From positions 1 through 64,000 of the forward strand of contig LTDK01000146.1 in the NCBI GenBank assembly GCA_001642415.1: 64,000 nt of DNA. Reading direction: 5' to 3'. Positions 47,580 through 57,281 of this stretch are shown piece by piece. The notes beneath the pieces were generated by a model. That model saw nothing but the letters and a program-made list of their open reading frames with translations, was not told the origin of the DNA and made no database searches. The position numbers and the translations under genes are program-made. The DNA is from Nematocida ironsii (lineage: Eukaryota > Microsporidia). How positions within the stretch are numbered: position 1 is the stretch's first letter; the number at the start of each line of letters is the position of its first letter.

Positions 47580-48686
47580 CTACCCAGGCGCGGTGTTTTG
47601 TGGTTTGTTTGGCGCTGGTTCAATCCATTTATTTTGTATAAAGTAGTTTAATATTTGAGAGAGTTTTTGTTCTGTGAGCCCCTGGAACCATTTTAAAATG
47701 TGCTTCTTCTCTACTTTTGTTACTGACTTATATAATATAGCAGCCTCTTTTAGGGAGTAGTATACTGTGATTGGAATTGATATCATATTGCAGAATGCCT
47801 GCTCTCTCTCAGATAAAAACCGCATGGCCAGCTCATCAGTTATTGCTGTTGTCTGCTTGGCATGCGCCTCTTCTTTCTTTGGGGCATCGTCTTGATACAT
47901 ATCAGTTATTTTTTTTCTTAGCTGTGCCTCTAGGTATAATCCTTTAAAAAGGTCTAGATACTCTTTCTTTGTAAGCATTTTTAATAAAGGTTTCATTTTT
48001 GTTAGTAGCTCCCGGCCTTCTGCACACAGTGATCGCTCTCCAAGTGAGTGCTGCTTTGCTGATAAGAGCCCTTTGTTGAAAATTAAACTACGGAATACTT
48101 TTCTCTGCTGTAGCACATTTCTATAAGACTCTAGAAGAACTTCCTTTGTTTCTTTTTCTAAAAGCGTGTCTGTCTTTGAAAAAGAAATTTCTTTAATAAG
48201 CAGCTCTGCTTCGTTTGAATACTCCACCTCAAAGTCTTGCCGCAGTGGCATGTATCCTGATATTTCCTGCGATAATGGAAGACTTTGCACATTTTGGACT
48301 GCTTCTCCTTCCAGCTCTTCTGAGTCTTTTTGCGCAAAGATGTCCACAAAGTGCTCCTTTACTTCTTGCGGTGTCTTTCTCCCCACATACGCTGCTATAT
48401 CATTCCAATTCCCAATACCATGCATAATTAGCCCATCAACAAATAAAAGTTCTTCTATCATTTGCCATCCTGCGGTATCTGCCTCAAATAAAAGACTTTT
48501 TATTACTCGATATTTATGCGTGTAATCATGCGTTCTTATGTGCGTTCGCTGTATGACACACAGCGGGCATATGTCAATGCAGCACTGTACACACTGAATC
48601 CACATCATTTCGGTAATATTCATAAGACATCCATCACACCGAATCAAACACGCATTTCCATGGGACTGTGAATGTGTTACAACCAT
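47580..48686 (-). CDS. ADA2: Transcriptional adaptor ADA2 (SAGA component)
   Basis: A 368-residue ADA2 protein, the partner that stimulates the GCN5 histone acetyltransferase in SAGA/ADA complexes. Seen in order: a ZZ-type zinc finger at about 13-50 (CLIRCDGC, CVQCCIDICPLC), a SANT/Myb domain at about 72-118 (WQMIEELLFVDGLIMHGIGNWNDIAAYVGRKTPQEV), the ADA-box YMPLRQDFEVEYSNEAELLI at about 150-170, and a C-terminal SWIRM-like helical region (about 285-355). All are characteristic. Length is under the 434 residues of yeast ADA2. Confidence 0.93.
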   Translation of the reverse strand: MVVTHSQSHGNACLIRCDGCLMNITEMMWIQCVQCCIDICPLCVIQRTHIRTHDYTHKYRVIKSLLFEADTAGWQMIEELLFVDGLIMHGIGNWNDIAAYVGRKTPQEVKEHFVDIFAQKDSEELEGEAVQNVQSLPLSQEISGYMPLRQDFEVEYSNEAELLIKEISFSKTDTLLEKETKEVLLESYRNVLQQRKVFRSLIFNKGLLSAKQHSLGERSLCAEGRELLTKMKPLLKMLTKKEYLDLFKGLYLEAQLRKKITDMYQDDAPKKEEAHAKQTTAITDELAMRFLSEREQAFCNMISIPITVYYSLKEAAILYKSVTKVEKKHILKWFQGLTEQKLSQILNYFIQNKWIEPAPNKPQNTAPG

Positions 48687-49554
48687 TGAAAATTTAAAAT
48701 AAAACGAAAGACATAATAAAAATGAAAATAGAAATCCTCAATATAAAGGATAATTTTCATTGAAAGATAAAAGAATTAAGTAAAATAAAAGGCATATTTT
48801 TCCAGAGGCTATGTTATAGCATTATATATTCGAATTTTATGTAAGATAAATTAATTATTGCGTAATTAGAATATGTACGCACCGTGCTTACACACAGGCC
48901 AATTACAAAAATTAAACAACTAGAAAGTTTCTTTAGGAAAATATCCAAAAAGCTTAAATTTATATGAAATATTTCTAATTGAAAGAGTAGCATTTGCCTA
49001 AATAAGCAAATTATTCTACTACTATTCTATTGTATATTGCCCTACTAAAAAAATAGTCATGGTTTTATTAAGAAAGACCACAAACAACGGCGAAGTATTT
49101 CATTATATCGGATATTCCCGCATTTCTTAGATCAAAAAACATATCGGATATTGTTATCTGTTTCCAGTGTATAGAGTATATTTTTTGATATTTACATATT
49201 TTAAATTGATCTAGTTTACTAGCATTGATATATTTAGCAATTCTTGCACGTTTCTAGTATTTCTATTAAATGATAAAAATTATGTAGTATTTCTGCTTGT
49301 TTTTAGGTAAAGAGGAAAATTTTCAATTTTAGAATATATACATTTCTGTAGGCATTTTACTTACACATTATAAATATTTTATTCACTATACCGCAGAATA
49401 AGTTGAAGCATAAAGAGAAATGCAAGGATCTATTAATGAAAATAAGTAGTTAAAAATCGTGAAAAAACACACTGTACATAAAATATTTTTATAAACTATT
49501 CAATAGACACACTATGGCACCTTATATGATCCTAAGTTTATTCAATCTTTTCAT
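48687..49554. other. AT-rich intergenic region
   Basis: Between ADA2 start and the end of the FES1-like gene. A small palindromic patch (atatcggatatt and similar) recurs near 49108 and 49142. No gene recognised. Confidence 0.45.
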
Positions 49555-50094
49555 CTATTTGGCAAGGCTTTTTATAATTTCAGCCAGCCTTTCTTGTGAT
49601 TTGCTTGTTATATGTGGCCCATCCTTTGATATCTGTGATATAATAGAGGGATCCTCACCAGATGCCTTAATTTCTGCAGAAAAGTTGCTTAGTGTGTTGT
49701 TTAATATTGTAAACAGAAAAACAATCCCATTCACGGCCTCTGGCTTGTCTTTGTATAAATTCATGCATTTTTTTATAACGCCACATCTTAAAAGCTCTTT
49801 TGCAACCGGCTCTACGTTCTGTGCAATATATCCTAGCATCCTACACACATCATCCTCTACATCAGGCACGCTTATAAGATCAGTACAATCGCTCAGCATC
49901 TTAAAAGTAGAAGCTGCGGTTGAAATATCCTGCTTAACAAGAATGGCTTCAAGCCCTTCAATGTATTCTTTTTTGATTTCTACTGTGTTATTGGGACTTT
50001 TTATATTGTTTATGTGCACGGTTACTGCGTATTTATATGGATCAACAAAGATTTCTGCCATTTCTTTGTCGTATTCTGCGTTCTTTTCTTCCAT
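49555..50094 (-). CDS. FES1: HSP70 nucleotide exchange factor, FES1/HspBP1-like
   Basis: A 179-residue armadillo-type helical protein. FES1/HspBP1 binds the HSP70 ATPase domain and promotes ADP release. Seen: an acidic start, then repeats LEAILVKQDISTAASTFKMLSDCTDLISVP (family: LLENLDNANDFCKLGGM-type helix pairs), DDVCRMLGYIAQNVEPVAKELLRCGVIKKCMNLYKD (family: A...IGTCAQNNPKVQ..L...GAL..L), and a short C-terminal helix. The order and spacing of the QNxPxxQ-like helix are right for this family; two repeats seem to be missing. Other small armadillo proteins are possible. Confidence 0.6.
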   Translation of the reverse strand: MEEKNAEYDKEMAEIFVDPYKYAVTVHINNIKSPNNTVEIKKEYIEGLEAILVKQDISTAASTFKMLSDCTDLISVPDVEDDVCRMLGYIAQNVEPVAKELLRCGVIKKCMNLYKDKPEAVNGIVFLFTILNNTLSNFSAEIKASGEDPSIISQISKDGPHITSKSQERLAEIIKSLAK

Positions 50095-50479
50095 TTTATT
50101 TTTGTATAAAATACAAAGTATAAGTATTTATTTCTTCCTCCATGCATAAACTGCCATCACTTGTGAGCATTTAAGAAAATATATAAATTATGAGTATGGC
50201 AACTTAAAACTGCTGTGCACTGTATTATTCTAGTTTTATCTCCACAGACAGCTGTCTGCTGTGAGTAGTGTCTAATATATTTATTTGCAACACTAGCCTA
50301 TTAGTTCATATATTAGCACATTGCCTTTCCTATATATTAATTTAATGTAAGTGGAGTTCTTGCTGTATTTTCTATTTCGTTCAATATAGCCAGAAATTTC
50401 TGGGTATGTGCCATATAACTACCTAGTTAATATGTTTGGCATGCGTTATTACTAAAGAAATATGATTATTTTAATTTAT
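50095..50479. other. Intergenic region
   Basis: AT-rich; a ccagaaatttctgggtat inverted motif lies at about 50391-50408 (ccagaaatttctgg is palindromic). No gene. Confidence 0.45.
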
Positions 50480-53400
50480 TTATATTAGGAGAATGCCTAC
50501 CAGCAATAATCCAATTAAAAAAGCAAGAACTGCAAAAGCAGCTAAAGCCAAATCCTTAGTACACTTTCCATGAACACATGTACCACTCCATCCGCACGGA
50601 GTTCCATCACGGAATGACATGCTTGGAATCATAACAGCGTGCCCTTTTTTATTTACACACTTCATTGCGCATCCATTATATCCTGGGATGGAAGATATTA
50701 TCGAAAATTTATCTCCAGCCAAAACACACTGTCTATCTCTATTTGTGCAAATTCCACTTGCACAGAACCCAACTGAACACTTACTATTATTTGGTAAAAA
50801 ATCCACTGATGGGCACTTTGAGGTTATTCCGTCACACGTAGAGCTTTTATGGCACTCATTCTGGGATTTTTTGCAAATAGTTCCTTTCTTTGCTGGCTTA
50901 CACCCTTTGCAGCAGCCGCTGTTATAGTCTGAGCAAATAGCGCCCATGCGCAGCTTGCAATCTGGGGTACAACAGGCGTCTCCAAAAGGCCCAGCATCAC
51001 ACTCTTCGCCCTGTTCGACAATTCCATTTCCGCATATTGGATATGGCATAGTGACGTCCTCAACCTTAGGTATTTCTACATCAAGATTTGCCAAAATAAT
51101 ACTCATTTCTCTTAGAGTGGGGGGAGAAAAGGACATAAGATTTGGTGCTTTCCTTGCATTCATAATATACTTTCCTTTACAATCACAGCCATCACATGGA
51201 TTGCACTGGTATGTTACCCGATCAGAAGCCTTGCATGTATCTGCATCGCAGTCGTGGAGAAGTCCAAGATTGTGCCCTATCTCGTGTGCCATTGTAACGA
51301 ACTGGTTTTCTGTATATATACTCGCGCTAATATTTCTGCTAGAGTTGTAGCCAATGGTTCCTCTCCATGCGAGACCTATTTGTAAAGCTTTTTTTGTGGT
51401 TGCTGTTGCTATATGGTACACCATGCACTTCTTCTTCTTTTTTTGCCGATACTTCCTGAATTGGTCAAGCTTTTTCATCAGTGAGTCCTTGCTGTTGAAC
51501 CACTCAGCAGAGGAGTCAATGATTATGTCACTAACATATAGCAGCACATTAAAAGACCTTTCATATATCCGGCTTGCAATGTTCATGTTTTCTAGAACAG
51601 AGAATATAGCCTCTCTTTTTGAGCCTAGTTTCTGTATATAGTTCTTGTCAATTGCAACTGCCACGGGAATTGCCTTCTTCTCTATAGGAAATCCATATGT
51701 AGAATTTTGCTGAATTTCACTCTCAATTTTCATGATTTGTGAGTAGTATGGAATACTCATCAAAACTATTTCTCCTTTCTTCACAGTCTTCCCGGCCTTT
51801 GGTATTCTTGTGGTAACAAAAGTATTTCCAATCACTCTGTCCTTTTTATCTTGTATAAGTCGATTATTATTCTTTGGAATTGCTTTTTTTCTTTTTGGAT
51901 TGGCCTGTTTCTTGTCCTTTTCGTTGTTTTTCTGCTTTCCCACGGGCCTTTTTTTGTTTAGGCGAGGAGTGGGAGATTCATTTTCGGCATTTTCTTTGGT
52001 TTGATTGTTTTTAATAGCATCATCAACTATATTTGTTTCAAATTCTTTTGACTTTTCTACTTTGCTATTATTTTTTAGGTTTTCATCTATAAGAACTAGA
52101 TTTTTATTATTTAGTATTTTTGGATTTTCTATGTGCCTAGTGTTTGATTCTAAGAATATTTTATCTTCTACGGCCTTCTCTAATACATTGCTACAGATAG
52201 CCAGATTTTTGTCTATTTGGTTACAAATAGTAGGACCATCTATAATTCCATACTTAAATGGGTCTACCTTCTTAGATGAATAATTTATATAGTCATCACT
52301 GGTTTCATTGTATATACTGCCAGTTCTAGACCCCCAATTGCTTCCTTTAGAGAATAATATTTCCGTGGCCATAGGCTGAATTAAATGGGATTCTGACAGC
52401 TCTTTATCTGTATAGCTGTCATACTCTTCTGTAGTGCCTTCTTCCATCTTTCCTAGTTTTGTCTTGCTATCTAATAAATCTTCTATAGTTTCATTGTTGT
52501 ATTCCTTATACTCTACATCAGAGCTATTTAAATCTTCTAATTCACTTGATATGTCTTCTAATTCTTCTTCAAAAATTGTTTCAGTATCTTCGGTGAGGTC
52601 TTCTATTATTGCTTTTTTTGATTGTTCTGAGGTGTTAAGTATTTCTTTAGACTCATTTTGTTCTATACCGCGTCGTTTTTTTCGTAATATCTCCTGTGCT
52701 GTGCACGCTCCGCAGTTTTCTCTTTCTTTCTTGCGCAAAGCTTCTATTTCTCTTCTAACGGCCAATCTCCTCTTTCGCGCGTGCCTCTCTTCCAATGTTT
52801 CTGGCGGATTGAATGCATCGTATGAGCTATGCTCATTATCTTCTGCATCTTCGCCAGTGTTCACTGGGTCCCACCAAAATATTAGCCGCCGCATTCCTTG
52901 TGGAATAAACCTTTTTATTTTACTAGATATACCACCCTCTTTAGATGTGTTTCCATTCTCCGATTTATTTTTAAAGTAGTCTCCTGCTTTTTCAAAGTAT
53001 CCTCTATTGTCTTCCAATGGCTCTTCACACCCTAAAATATCCGCAGATGGCTCTAGTGGTTTACAAACATATTCTGGAAAGTCTGAGTCTGCAATAAAGG
53101 CAATTAATTCATCAGACTTGCTATTTGGAAATAAAAATTGTTTGGGCTTTATATGGATTATTTTCTCATTATCTAGTAGCACACCACTTAGCATCCCTGT
53201 AGAATTTTCTCGAATAAACCATCCTGCGATGTCTTCCAGCGCGTCCTTTAGGGTTGGTATATCACTTTGGTCTGGCCTTTGCTGCTTTTTAGTGTAAACT
53301 GCGTTGTATGTTGTGTATGAATTTCTTCCTAATCTTTGAATCTTCTCCATGTGTATAACTGATGAATATGTATACCCATCAAGGCTAAAGCTTATATAAA

Positions 53401-53515
53401 CATTTTTGTGCTCATCTTCAACGAACTCTACATCTACAGAAACATCTCTGTACTTCTCGTCTATGAAATACCCAATAACTTGGCCTATTAGAAAGAAGAA
53501 TCTGACTAGCCACAT
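50480..53515 (-). CDS. Membrane-anchored ADAM-type metalloprotease
   Basis: A 1011-residue reprolysin/adamalysin metalloprotease (M12B). Seen: an N-terminal signal peptide (about 1-18), a long prodomain-like region with a Glu/Lys/Ser-rich low-complexity middle (about 250-560), a catalytic domain from about 600 with HExxHxxGxxHD at 744-755 complete, a Met-turn (NLMSFSP) near 795, and a disintegrin-like Cys-rich domain from about 823 (CGNGIVEQGEECDAG...CCTPDCK). Then a Cys-rich part and a terminal membrane span at about 988-1011 with no cytoplasmic tail. An active zinc site suggests a working protease at the cell or spore surface, perhaps a sheddase. Unusual among microsporidian genes for its multidomain size. 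Confidence 0.92.
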   Translation of the reverse strand: MWLVRFFFLIGQVIGYFIDEKYRDVSVDVEFVEDEHKNVYISFSLDGYTYSSVIHMEKIQRLGRNSYTTYNAVYTKKQQRPDQSDIPTLKDALEDIAGWFIRENSTGMLSGVLLDNEKIIHIKPKQFLFPNSKSDELIAFIADSDFPEYVCKPLEPSADILGCEEPLEDNRGYFEKAGDYFKNKSENGNTSKEGGISSKIKRFIPQGMRRLIFWWDPVNTGEDAEDNEHSSYDAFNPPETLEERHARKRRLAVRREIEALRKKERENCGACTAQEILRKKRRGIEQNESKEILNTSEQSKKAIIEDLTEDTETIFEEELEDISSELEDLNSSDVEYKEYNNETIEDLLDSKTKLGKMEEGTTEEYDSYTDKELSESHLIQPMATEILFSKGSNWGSRTGSIYNETSDDYINYSSKKVDPFKYGIIDGPTICNQIDKNLAICSNVLEKAVEDKIFLESNTRHIENPKILNNKNLVLIDENLKNNSKVEKSKEFETNIVDDAIKNNQTKENAENESPTPRLNKKRPVGKQKNNEKDKKQANPKRKKAIPKNNNRLIQDKKDRVIGNTFVTTRIPKAGKTVKKGEIVLMSIPYYSQIMKIESEIQQNSTYGFPIEKKAIPVAVAIDKNYIQKLGSKREAIFSVLENMNIASRIYERSFNVLLYVSDIIIDSSAEWFNSKDSLMKKLDQFRKYRQKKKKKCMVYHIATATTKKALQIGLAWRGTIGYNSSRNISASIYTENQFVTMAHEIGHNLGLLHDCDADTCKASDRVTYQCNPCDGCDCKGKYIMNARKAPNLMSFSPPTLREMSIILANLDVEIPKVEDVTMPYPICGNGIVEQGEECDAGPFGDACCTPDCKLRMGAICSDYNSGCCKGCKPAKKGTICKKSQNECHKSSTCDGITSKCPSVDFLPNNSKCSVGFCASGICTNRDRQCVLAGDKFSIISSIPGYNGCAMKCVNKKGHAVMIPSMSFRDGTPCGWSGTCVHGKCTKDLALAAFAVLAFLIGLLLVGILLI

Positions 53516-54150
53516 CCTATTTTTAAATAAGAATAAATTATTATATACCTTAGTAATTAAAAGTTAATTAATTTTAGGTCATAATTCACTACACAGAACA
53601 AACTTATAAATAATCACTAGCATTTCTTCAATTCCAAATATTACAGCCCGTTCTTGTTTGGAGTATATTATGTCTTTTATGTAATGTGGTAAAATATTTT
53701 AGTCACAAATCCCCCACAATGTTCATTGGAGTAGTTTACACTATTAATCAAATATTAGGCCTTGGCATATGTATTTTATTTAACTTTCATGTCTAATATA
53801 ATTTTGTAATATTTTAAATGTTTGACTGGTATGCGCTGTTTATTGTTTGTTTATTGCGTGCTTTTATAAATAACTAAAGAATATATATTGTGGCTGTAAA
53901 TAGAATGGTATATGTAGCTTGTTTTATATTGGATAGCCATGAGTGATTTATGGTAATATAAGTGCTTCAGGTTTTTTTGACATTTAATTTTCTTTAAAGA
54001 CAGATGCATTCTATTTATATTTAAAATAAAATTAAAGCGTTCATTTAATTTAGTAATATAGCCTGCGTATGAAGGGATTCAAACAGAAAATAACAAAAGC
54101 AATTTAATTCAGAATTTATATGTGATTAGACTCTTTAATCTATAATGAAC
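53516..54150. other. AT-rich intergenic region
   Basis: Upstream of the ADAM gene and downstream of the dihydrouridine synthase. Nothing recognised. Confidence 0.5.
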
Positions 54151-55353
54151 CTATTCAGTTATGCTTGGTTCTTGCTCTGAAATAGGCAGAGTATTTAAAA
54201 AGTATTTGTGTATAGCTGGAATAACTGCATGCGTTGGATCTCTATTTCTTGCTATTTTAGCTATTTCTTTTTTATATTCTTTGCATCCTCTTCTTCCATG
54301 GAGAACGGTCTCTATTGGCCTAAGATCTGCGTGCCTGCAGAGGTACTCCACTTCGCCTGATGGAAGAACTTTTACATTTGAGAGAGTGTTTGGGTCATGA
54401 TCTCTCTTTTTATTTGGAACAGTGTAAAGTGATGGTGCATGCAGATCCATCTGCATAAACATGTCTCGCACATACAACCTGCGTTGAAGACCATTTAAAT
54501 AGAGAGATATTGCATCAAGAGTAGACACTGGGGTATTTCCAAGTATCTTCTCTTCAACCTCGGCAAAGAACATGGGATCATCCATAGGTTTTCGCCCTAG
54601 CATCACACCATCTACCTTTCCTTCCAAGCTCTTTATATCGGATATTTCGCGCAGGCCACCATTTAGAATTATTTTAAGCTCTGGCATTTCCTTCTTTAGC
54701 TGAAAAACATAGTCATATTTAAGTGGGGGAACTCTTCTATTATCGGCTGGGGAAAGCCCCTTTAATAGACACTTCCTTGCGTGTACGTAAAATGTTCGGC
54801 ACTTTGTGTTTTCTACAATAATTTCAATCATCTTCTTAAATGACCCATAGTCTTCTATTTCATCCACGCCAGTCCTGCACTTTACACTCATCACTATACC
54901 TGTTTCTAAATAAACAGCCTGCAGTATTCTTACAATAGAAAAGGGATCTTTCATTAAAATAGCCCCAAAACTTCCACTCTGTACTCTGTCGCTTGGGCAT
55001 CCGCAGTTTAAGTTGAAGTTCTTATATCCCAAGGGAAGAGCCCTTTTAACAGCTTGCGCTATTTGCTCGGGATTTGACCCTCCGATCTGTAAAACACACT
55101 TGTCTGTTGGCAGGCCGATTTTTCTTTCAAGCACAGAGCTGCTCATGTGAATAAGAGATGTATCAACTATCATCTCAGTAAAGACCAAAGAGCTTGGAGA
55201 AACAATCCGCATAAACTGTCTATACTCTGGTGTTGAAATAGCCACCATAGGTGCTACAGAAATTTCAAAGGATGAGAAATTTTCTTGATTGCTTTCTTTT
55301 TCATTATTTACATAATTTATCCGGGGGCAGAGGTCCTCTGGTGGTTCACTCAT
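54151..55353 (-). CDS. tRNA-dihydrouridine synthase, DusA type
   Basis: A 400-residue flavin enzyme that reduces uridine to dihydrouridine in tRNA. Seen: TIM-barrel start SVAPMVAISTPEYRQFMR, LQIGGSNPEQIAQAV, NLNCGCPSDRVQSGSFGAILM with the catalytic Cys at 119 (the second Cys of CGC), FYVHARK, LSPADNRRVPPLKYDYVFQLK and ILNGGL. The HARK...GLSPxxNRxxPPLxY signature is that of DusA, the bacterial enzyme for D20/D20a, and not of the eukaryotic Dus1-Dus4 groups. The N-terminal 30 residues and C-terminal extension (about 345-400) are not in bacterial DusA. This suggests acquisition by transfer, or an old DusA-like line kept here. Confidence 0.88.
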   Translation of the reverse strand: MSEPPEDLCPRINYVNNEKESNQENFSSFEISVAPMVAISTPEYRQFMRIVSPSSLVFTEMIVDTSLIHMSSSVLERKIGLPTDKCVLQIGGSNPEQIAQAVKRALPLGYKNFNLNCGCPSDRVQSGSFGAILMKDPFSIVRILQAVYLETGIVMSVKCRTGVDEIEDYGSFKKMIEIIVENTKCRTFYVHARKCLLKGLSPADNRRVPPLKYDYVFQLKKEMPELKIILNGGLREISDIKSLEGKVDGVMLGRKPMDDPMFFAEVEEKILGNTPVSTLDAISLYLNGLQRRLYVRDMFMQMDLHAPSLYTVPNKKRDHDPNTLSNVKVLPSGEVEYLCRHADLRPIETVLHGRRGCKEYKKEIAKIARNRDPTHAVIPAIHKYFLNTLPISEQEPSITE

Positions 55354-56078
55354 TTTATAAAAAATTTATCAATTTTCAAACTGTCTTTATAGACATAGTA
55401 ATAAGCTGCTTTTATACAGATTTATCCTTTGCAAAATAGCTGGCTGGAATGGTTCAAACCACGAATAAATCCCTTTATATTCGGGCTTTTGGCCATGCGC
55501 GCTGCTAGAATTTTAAAATATACTTTAAAGCATGCAAATTTATAGCTATAATATATGCCGTATTGAGCGCAATAGTATACGCATAGTTTTTATTTTTTTG
55601 AGTTAATTCAGAATAATAATAAAATAAGGATTAAAACAAAAGTATAAGTAGGCAAGGTAAATGCCCCGAAGAAAAATAGAACCATTGAACATAGCATAAA
55701 TCCGAAAAAAAGAGAGAAGATGTAGAGAGGAAAAAACAAAATAAACCAAGATAAAGATGAATATATTCGGGTTAATAGAAGATTAAATCATGCGATATTA
55801 TTGAAGAATAAATAAAGAGAATATAGGCTGTAGGAATCTCTAGAATAGAATTAGTGTGTATTTTAAGTATTATACTAGGGCGTTAATACGTACAGGAATA
55901 ACTATGCTAGAATATAAATAATCAGAAAATGGTGATGTTTTATTAGAACACCGCATGCTAAAATAGCAAGCCCTTAAATATATAAGAAATGAATATATTA
56001 TACAGTGTATGTGAAGGATTACATTCGAGTGTTTATTATCTGGATGATATCTTAAAGATTGTATATCCCAACAGAGAA
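55354..56078. other. AT-rich intergenic region with a decamer variant
   Basis: Between the dihydrouridine synthase start and the thioredoxin-like gene end. A near copy (ttcgggttaa) lies at 55766-55775 on the plus strand. A plus-strand 71-residue frame at 55989-56204 overlaps the next gene antisense and is not called. Confidence 0.45.
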
Positions 56079-56537
56079 TTAGATATTGTTCATTTTAATC
56101 ATTCTATTAATAGAATTTATATCATATCCTTCTATGTATGCTGGAGTGCATGCGCGCATACTAACATCCACTATAAATACGGATGGTGCATTCTTGACAT
56201 TTAACTCCTGGACCAACCCACCGGGCCCCATTAGAACAGATGGATTTCTGCTGTCCTGTATTGTTATAATCACAAACTTGTTTAAATTGCTACGCCCTTC
56301 TGGTGTTTGAAAGTATTGATTGTATAATGTATTTTTGAGGGCTTTGCATGGCTGGCATGTGTTTGAGGTGATTATTAAAACTCCTCTGCTTACATTCAAA
56401 TTGTTAAGATGGAATATGAGCTGGTCTTTAGTTAGTATTTCTGGGTGTTCGGCTGACACTATTGCGCTCATTACTGAGAGGGCCAGAAAAAATGAAAATA
56501 TAAAGCTAATTGGATTTCTTTTTCTCAACACGGCCAT
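56079..56537 (-). CDS. Secreted or ER thioredoxin-like protein
   Basis: A 152-residue protein. Seen: a basic start and signal peptide (about 10-29, ending SAEH), a thioredoxin-fold body with an active-site-like CQPCK at about 62-66 (a CxxC: C-Q-P-C), strands VLIITS and FVIITI, and a cis-proline segment NAPSVFIVDV. The CxxC with cis-Pro is the thioredoxin/PDI signature. It ends without a KDEL-type signal, so it may be secreted or lie in an ER-derived compartment; a disulfide role in folding or spore wall/polar tube proteins is plausible, given their cysteines, but inferred. Confidence 0.75.
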   Translation of the reverse strand: MAVLRKRNPISFIFSFFLALSVMSAIVSAEHPEILTKDQLIFHLNNLNVSRGVLIITSNTCQPCKALKNTLYNQYFQTPEGRSNLNKFVIITIQDSRNPSVLMGPGGLVQELNVKNAPSVFIVDVSMRACTPAYIEGYDINSINRMIKMNNI

Positions 56538-56740
56538 TGTATAACTATTCTGCTTGGTTATAAATAGCCTAAAATACTATGCCTTAAAATGGAAATGATC
56601 TACAATTGGCTCTATTTAAGGTCCAAATGCATATAAGTAATTAAATATAGAATTATTACGAAATAAATACATTTTAATTAATGATATTTATTCTAAGAAG
56701 ATTCTTTATTTAATACGAAATTAAGCTCTTCATATAGCCC

Positions 56741-57220
56741 TTACTGGCCTATTTGGGATGCTTTTCTTTTTACACTAAGCCGTTTAATTGCTATTGAGTT
56801 GTACTCTCCTGGCTTTTGGGTATAGAGGTTTGCAGCCTTTACATTTGCGGGCGAGTCTATGTTTGGCTCTGCTAGAAGTGTTTGAACTGCTAAAAGAATT
56901 GTCTTAATGTTTAAAGAAGGCGACCACGCGTGATCCAGTAAGTCTAAGCAAATATATCCATCGTTATATACATTTGGATGGAATACATTCTGAACAAATT
57001 TTACTACTGGCGGAGATGTAGGATAAGAAGATAGAAACTCTATTTTTAGCAACAGGTCTTGGCCGAAAAATGGCGATCCTTCTGGCCCGGGAATAGTGCA
57101 TATCCAGTTAAATAGGTCAAGTGTTTTATCCTTCCTCATCTGCGGCTTTGCTACAAACCCGAATGGCCGGTCTTTTCTCCAGTTCTCTCGCTCTTGCAAA
57201 ATCCTCTGCTCTGAATTCAT
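56741..57220 (-). CDS. UBC9: SUMO-conjugating enzyme UBC9
   Basis: A 159-residue E2 that transfers SUMO to targets. Seen: the UBC9-specific start QRILQERENWRKDRPFGFVAKP (UBC9: [21 protein letters not shown]), the HPN motif at 81-83, the catalytic Cys at 91 (GYICLDLL), and the RPAI-like WSPSLNIKTILLAVQTLL-EPN block. Position of the Cys (human 93) and length (158) agree. The open frame runs upstream to an ATG at 57322 inside the SET gene, but homology starts at the ATG at 57218-57220, which I use. It lies 61 bases behind the SET-domain gene, same strand. Confidence 0.92.
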   Translation of the reverse strand: MNSEQRILQERENWRKDRPFGFVAKPQMRKDKTLDLFNWICTIPGPEGSPFFGQDLLLKIEFLSSYPTSPPVVKFVQNVFHPNVYNDGYICLDLLDHAWSPSLNIKTILLAVQTLLAEPNIDSPANVKAANLYTQKPGEYNSIAIKRLSVKRKASQIGQ

Positions 57221-57281
57221 GAAAAGAAAACTCTTCTGCCAATTTATATTTAACACCCAATAATTCTTATTTTGTTTATTT

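Noticed and set aside
52434..52979. 181-residue plus-strand Ser-rich frame
   Set aside because: Antisense shadow of the acidic pro-region of the ADAM gene.
55441..55530. tRNA suggested by ggttcaaacc
   Set aside because: The word is present but flanking arms do not pair on either strand.
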